Assembly: GCA_016793585.1 (NCBI GenBank)
Contig: JAEUJR010001163.1
Span: forward strand, 1-9,542
Reading direction: 5' to 3'
DNA: 9,542 bases
Source of the DNA: Archangium sp.
GTDB lineage: Bacteria > Myxococcota > Myxococcia > Myxococcales > Myxococcaceae
A model generated the notes under the pieces. The model was not told the origin of the DNA, made no database searches, and saw only the letters and a program-made list of their open reading frames with translations. Positions 6,541-9,542 of the stretch are shown here, piece after piece (position 1 is the stretch's first letter; every line of letters begins with the position of its first letter). The position numbers were made by a program, and so were the translations under genes.

Positions 6541-8085
6541 CTACCAGCTGCCTGAGCTGCCTCCGCCCGAGCTGCGCCCGCCGCCGTAGCTGCTGCTCGA
6601 CGAGCTGGACCGCGACGACGACGACCACGAAGAGCTCGACGACGAACTCGAGCTGCGTGTGATGCGCGCGGTGGTGCGCTGGTACGTGCGCACATGCGAG
6701 CAGTTGGAGCACCGCTCGGTCACCTCGACGAGGCCCCCGCTGTACTCGGTCGCATGCCGCAGCGTGGTGGACGACGACTGTGCCGTCTTGAAGTTGCAGC
6801 TCGAGCAGGTGCCGTAGCTCGAGAAGAACGCGCCGTAGCGCAGCACGAGCGTGTCGTTGCACCTGCCGCAGCGCCACACGTCGTAGTCGACGCTGCCCAA
6901 CGACTCCTCCTTCTGCTGGCCGCTCGAGAGGTGCGCATCTTCGAGCTCATCGCTCAAGCGCTCCCGAGGCTGGCTGCAGGTCTCACAGACGCGCGTGCGG
7001 TTTCGATTCCACCGGCGCAACCAGACGAGGAGCCCGACGACGAGCGCCGCGAGCCCCCCCCAGAGGAACGCGCCGAGCCGCCGAACGCCATCGGACATCA
7101 CGTCGGCGATGGGCCGCGACGGAAGCTTCCAGCGCAGCGCCTGGTCGACGATGGCGCCGCCCGCGAGCAGACGTTCGCTGGCCGAGCCGGGTTGCTCCAT
7201 CTGCGAGAGCACGTGGCCCACCTGCTGAAACTCCCACGGCCCGGGCAGGTACGACGGAGGCACCTTGATGATGGCGTCGTCGTGCGCCGAATCGAGCGCG
7301 ACCACCGCCAGCGGCGTGCCCACGCGCAGCTGCACCTCGAGCGCGTCGACGAGCTGCGAGAGCGACGGCCACGAGCCACTGCGACGCACGTGCAGGAAGA
7401 CGAGCCTCCCTTTGCCTTCTCCGTAGAGGCCGGCGCTGAGCACCTCGAGCTGCGCGCGCTCCGAGGCCGACAACGTGCCCGCGAGGTCGAAGACCCACTG
7501 CCGCGGCGTGCGGTCGGGAAAGGCCTTCTCTTTGCGCACGTACGGCGCGAGCGCTTCGTCGACGTCTCTGGCGACCGGCGCCTGCGACGGCACCACCACC
7601 GTGGGCGAGGCCTGCGCGAGCGCCTGCTGCACCGAACGCGCCGCGTTCAGCAAGGCGGCGTCGGGGTCCTTCCGCTTCATGTTCGCGATGATGTCGTCGC
7701 GCACGATGCGGTCGGTGACGAACTGCGAGAGCGGGGTCGACGAGCCGACGACGATCTCGGCCTTGCGGTCGTCGAGCGCGAGGAAGAGCAGCACCCCGTC
7801 GTTGCGACCCGCGTTGCCGATGCCCCAGAAGTTGAAGAGCGAGGTGGCGAACTCGCGAGGCACCGCACCCGACGTGGTGTGCACGACGACGACGCCGAGC
7901 TGACCGAAGTCAGAGGCGTTGATGGTCGCGCCGATGGCGTCGAGCGCGTCGAGCGTGTCGCGGCGCAACGTGCCGGTGGCATCGACGACGAAGTGGCCCG
8001 CGGTCGGCGGAGCGAGCGTCGGTGCTTCAGCGAAGACCGGCAGAGCCAGCAGCGACAGCACGAGACCCAGGCGCATGGGCGACAT
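6541..8085 (-). CDS. TPM-domain (YgcG-like) protein with zinc ribbons and Ser/Gly-rich tail
   Basis: A 514-residue envelope protein. A signal peptide (MSPMRLGLVLSLLALPVFA) precedes a TPM domain (about 31-155) with the motifs VVDATGTL, DFGQLGVVVV and NDGVLLFLALDDRKAEIVVG. A second, degenerate TPM-like region (about 195-325, WVFDLAGTLSASERAQLEVL) follows, then a transmembrane helix (about 338-356). The cytoplasmic part holds four CxxC pairs (367/370, 406/409, 427/430, 459/462), enough for two zinc ribbons. It ends in a Ser-rich stretch and the YgcG-style ending GGGRSSGGGSSGSW. TPM domains are annotated as putative phosphatase or PSII-repair modules, but the activity of YgcG-type proteins is unsettled. 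ATG 8085 is used. ATG 8076 is an alternative, and neither has a good ribosome-binding site. The gene is probably the last of a three-gene operon. Its TAG stop differs from the TGA used by the other complete genes here. Confidence 0.87.
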   Translation of the reverse strand: MSPMRLGLVLSLLALPVFAEAPTLAPPTAGHFVVDATGTLRRDTLDALDAIGATINASDFGQLGVVVVHTTSGAVPREFATSLFNFWGIGNAGRNDGVLLFLALDDRKAEIVVGSSTPLSQFVTDRIVRDDIIANMKRKDPDAALLNAARSVQQALAQASPTVVVPSQAPVARDVDEALAPYVRKEKAFPDRTPRQWVFDLAGTLSASERAQLEVLSAGLYGEGKGRLVFLHVRRSGSWPSLSQLVDALEVQLRVGTPLAVVALDSAHDDAIIKVPPSYLPGPWEFQQVGHVLSQMEQPGSASERLLAGGAIVDQALRWKLPSRPIADVMSDGVRRLGAFLWGGLAALVVGLLVWLRRWNRNRTRVCETCSQPRERLSDELEDAHLSSGQQKEESLGSVDYDVWRCGRCNDTLVLRYGAFFSSYGTCSSCNFKTAQSSSTTLRHATEYSGGLVEVTERCSNCSHVRTYQRTTARITRSSSSSSSSSWSSSSRSSSSSSSYGGGRSSGGGSSGSW

Positions 8086-8115
8086 GTTGAGCGCGCGGGT
8101 CGAAGATGGCCAGCG

Positions 8116-8448
8116 TCACTTCGAGACCGCCACGCACTGGCGGAGCATGCAGCGGGCGACGGCCTCGACCGGCGGCTGGGCTTCCGGCGGGGCGCACGGC
8201 TGCGCAGGGCCCAACCTCGGCGGGCACCCGGCCTTGCTGAGGGCGTCGCGATCGCGCTGAAACCGGGCCGCGTCGACGACGTTGATGGCCGTCGCGCTGC
8301 TGATCGGCCCACACCCACCGCAGAAGTCGCCCTCGAAGACGACGACGCAGTCGCTATCGATGGCACAGGTCTGGTCGTAGCTCTTCCCCGAGATGCTGGT
8401 GGAGCAGCCAGTGAGCAGGAGCACCATCACGAGCGAGGTTGGTCTCAC
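8116..8448 (-). CDS. Small Cys-rich lipoprotein
   Basis: A 110-residue predicted lipoprotein of unknown function. GTG 8448 gives MRPTSLVMVLLLTGC, a complete type II signal peptide with an LTGC lipobox (lipidation at Cys15). A later ATG at 8427 would leave only MVLLLTGC, without a basic residue, so the GTG is preferred. The mature part has eight cysteines in a DQTCAIDSDC, DFCGGC, AGCPP, QPC, ARCMLRQC pattern. This pattern is common in small secreted myxobacterial proteins and probably forms disulphides outside the cytoplasm. It starts 20 bp after the COQ4-like gene's stop and ends 30 bp before the TPM gene's start, so it is probably the middle gene of one transcript. Confidence 0.75.
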   Translation of the reverse strand: MRPTSLVMVLLLTGCSTSISGKSYDQTCAIDSDCVVVFEGDFCGGCGPISSATAINVVDAARFQRDRDALSKAGCPPRLGPAQPCAPPEAQPPVEAVARCMLRQCVAVSK

Positions 8449-8468
8449 GACCCTGAACCTGAGCACGT

Positions 8469-9080
8469 TCAGGTCGTGCTGGCCCGGCGCGCCTTGTCCC
8501 TGCGGTACGACGAGTACGTCCACAGCCAGGCGACGAGAGTGACCGGAGTCAGAACGATGGCCAACAGGACGAGGCCGAGCCCGAGGCCCGCGAGCGCCGC
8601 GGCGGCGAGCTGGAGCACGGCCTTGAAGGTTGGCGAGACGCGCTGCTCGAGTGGGGTACAGCCCAACGCGCGGCGCACGTCGTCGACGGGTTGGTCGATG
8701 ACCTCGTCGTACGAAAGCGTCGTGTAGAGCGAGCGGGCCCGGGCGCCGCGCCAGAACGCGCGCATGGTGCGCAGCGGCGCGGTGACGAGGCCAGCCGTCG
8801 TGCCCATGAGGTTCAAGAGCCAGGGGACGGCGAAGCTGCCGCAGCCCGCCGCAATCTCCCAGGCCGAGATCTCGAACTCGCCGATGATGTCCATTCGGTA
8901 GCCGGTCAACACGTGGTGCAGGTCGTGCAGCTTCACGGCGCGGCGCCTTGCGTCGGTGTTGGGAAACGGCATTGGCACCGGGCCCAGCTTGAAGTCGACC
9001 CATGCCTCCGAGTCGCCCCCGTCGTCGGGAATACCGAACTTCGCGAACGCCGCCCGCTTCGCCTCTCGCATCGTCACCAT
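8469..9080 (-). CDS. COQ4-like protein with HDxxHx11E motif and C-terminal membrane segment
   Basis: This 203-residue protein contains HDLHHVLTGYRMDIIGE (52-68). It matches exactly the HDxxH-x11-E metal-binding motif of COQ4, the ubiquinone-biosynthesis protein of mitochondria and some bacteria (His52, Asp53, His56, Glu68). EISAWEIAAGCG follows, consistent with the next COQ4 helix. Unlike classical COQ4, the C-terminal part has a long hydrophobic stretch (about 153-190) that would cross or dip into the membrane, and a basic end (YRRDKARR). ATG 9080 is selected by an ideal ribosome-binding site, GGAGG 6 nt upstream (9087-9091 on the plus strand). The longer frame up to 9167 would run through that site. 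The gene is divergent from a TetR regulator, 102 bp apart. Myxobacteria are generally menaquinone users, so a role other than ubiquinone synthesis, such as binding an isoprenoid or lipid, is an inference worth keeping open. Confidence 0.7.
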   Translation of the reverse strand: MVTMREAKRAAFAKFGIPDDGGDSEAWVDFKLGPVPMPFPNTDARRRAVKLHDLHHVLTGYRMDIIGEFEISAWEIAAGCGSFAVPWLLNLMGTTAGLVTAPLRTMRAFWRGARARSLYTTLSYDEVIDQPVDDVRRALGCTPLEQRVSPTFKAVLQLAAAALAGLGLGLVLLAIVLTPVTLVAWLWTYSSYRRDKARRASTT

Positions 9081-9096
9081 GTGTTGCCTCCATTTA

Positions 9097-9121
9097 TGAC
9101 CACGGTCACTTTCTATCACTT
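9097..9121. promoter_or_regulatory. Candidate TetR operator between divergent genes
   Basis: A 12-bp palindrome, TGACC-AC-GGTCA (9097-9108), overlaps a pair of direct repeats, TCACTT (9106-9111 and 9116-9121), in the spacer between the COQ4-like gene and the tetR gene. It sits 17 bp upstream of the COQ4-like ATG, where bound repressor would block that gene's transcription. TetR-family repressors often control a divergent neighbour through such palindromes. The arms are short, so this is a candidate only. Confidence 0.45.
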
Positions 9122-9182
9122 GCGGCAGGTCATGCACAGGGGCGGGCGCGGGAGTAAGAAGCGCCACTCATCGAGGTGAGTC

Positions 9183-9542
9183 GTGGCGTCGAAGAAACGA
9201 GCGAAACCCGCGAAATCCGTGACTCCGGTCAGCCCCGAGGTCGGGAAGCGTGCGGCGAACAAGGAAGACAAACGTGCGCGCATCATCGAGGCCGCGTGGG
9301 CGCTCTTTGGTGAACGAGGCGTCGACGCGACCACCACGGCCGACATCGCCGCGCGCGCCGGCATCGCGAAGGGCACGCTCTTTCTCTACGCGACCGACAA
9401 GGACGACCTCGTCTTCCTCATGATGCACGACCGGCTCGCCGAGGTGAGCGACCGCTACCTGGGCTCGGTGCCGAAGCGCGCCTCGCTGGTCGAGCAGCTC
9501 TGCCACGTCTTCGGCGGGCTCTATGGCCTCTACGCGGAGTGC
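9183..9542 (+). CDS. TetR/AcrR family transcriptional regulator, 5' part
   Basis: The gene runs off the right edge; 120 codons are present. A Lys/Ala-rich leader (1-30, MASKKRAKPAKS) precedes a typical TetR DNA-binding domain. The first helix is RARIIEAAWALFGERGVDAT (31-50), and the helix-turn-helix is TTADIAARAGIAKGTLFLYA (51-70). The start of the ligand-binding domain follows (71-120, DKDDLVFLMMHDRLAE). The start is GTG 9183, supported by GAGGTGA (9173-9179) at good spacing. Proteins of this family repress transcription until a small ligand binds the C-terminal domain. The divergent COQ4-like gene is the obvious candidate target. The ligand cannot be predicted from this fragment. Confidence 0.92.
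   Translation, partial: MASKKRAKPAKSVTPVSPEVGKRAANKEDKRARIIEAAWALFGERGVDATTTADIAARAGIAKGTLFLYATDKDDLVFLMMHDRLAEVSDRYLGSVPKRASLVEQLCHVFGGLYGLYAEC

Noticed and set aside
6590..6660. GAC/GCT trinucleotide-like repetition as a repeat element
   Set aside because: It is the codon-level result of the Ser-rich tract in the TPM protein, with mixed codons and no regular unit.
6694..8727. 677-codon plus-strand open frame opposite the TPM operon
   Set aside because: The Arg/His/Val/Glu-rich composition is typical of an antisense frame in GC-rich DNA. The minus-strand genes have clear domains, signal peptides and motifs.
8449..9093. Minus-strand extension of the small lipoprotein to a 325-residue protein
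   Set aside because: The upstream part is an out-of-frame shadow of the COQ4-like gene. The lipoprotein signal peptide defines a start at 8448.

Overview
The window is GC-rich with tightly packed genes and almost exclusive use of TGA as stop codon. The gene mix is bacterial and points to a myxobacterium (Myxococcota, formerly Deltaproteobacteria): an orphan ExbD/TolR-like protein, Cys-rich and Pro-rich lipoproteins, a PEGA-type surface protein, a TPM/YgcG-like protein and an apparent selenoprotein. The taxonomic call is an inference from gene style. There are no rRNA or tRNA genes, CRISPR arrays or recognisable mobile elements.

Layout. (1) 11-877: atpG, the F1 gamma subunit. It meets a convergent ExbD/TolR-like gene (880-1347, minus) only 2 bp away, so atpD and atpC do not follow atpG here. 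(2) 1388-1576, minus: a probable overlooked gene for a small four-Cys protein just upstream of the exbD-like gene. (3) 1614-1652: a strong intrinsic terminator on the minus strand. It ends the transcript of a stand-alone GGDEF diguanylate cyclase (1808-2464, minus), and about 150 nt of structured 3' region lies between them. (4) 2606-3151, plus, divergent from the GGDEF gene: a peroxiredoxin-like redox protein of the SelL/PRXL2 type. Its open frame is interrupted by TGA exactly where the first Cys of its CxxC motif belongs, and an 8-bp hairpin with a G-initiated loop follows 26 nt later. I read this as a selenocysteine codon plus bacterial SECIS, giving a UxxC selenoprotein. A small lipoprotein gene follows 16 nt later. 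(5) 3664-4245, minus: a membrane-anchored Pro/Ala-rich protein with a PEGA-like domain and an unclear start. (6) 4426-5355, plus: an outer-membrane beta-barrel of DUF481 type, followed by a large hairpin. (7) 5467-6426, plus: an orphan PhnD-like periplasmic binding protein. (8) 6541-9080, minus: a likely three-gene operon in the order COQ4-like protein, Cys-rich lipoprotein, TPM-domain/zinc-ribbon protein. (9) 9183-9542, plus: the 5' part of a TetR-family repressor gene, divergent from the COQ4-like gene across a 102-bp spacer with a TGACC/GGTCA palindrome.

Much of the window encodes cell-envelope proteins, with one energy-metabolism gene at the left edge. The clearest unusual signal is the UGA-containing redox gene. 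The second is the HDxxHx11E COQ4-like gene paired with a TetR regulator. The third is the small Cys protein at 1388-1576.
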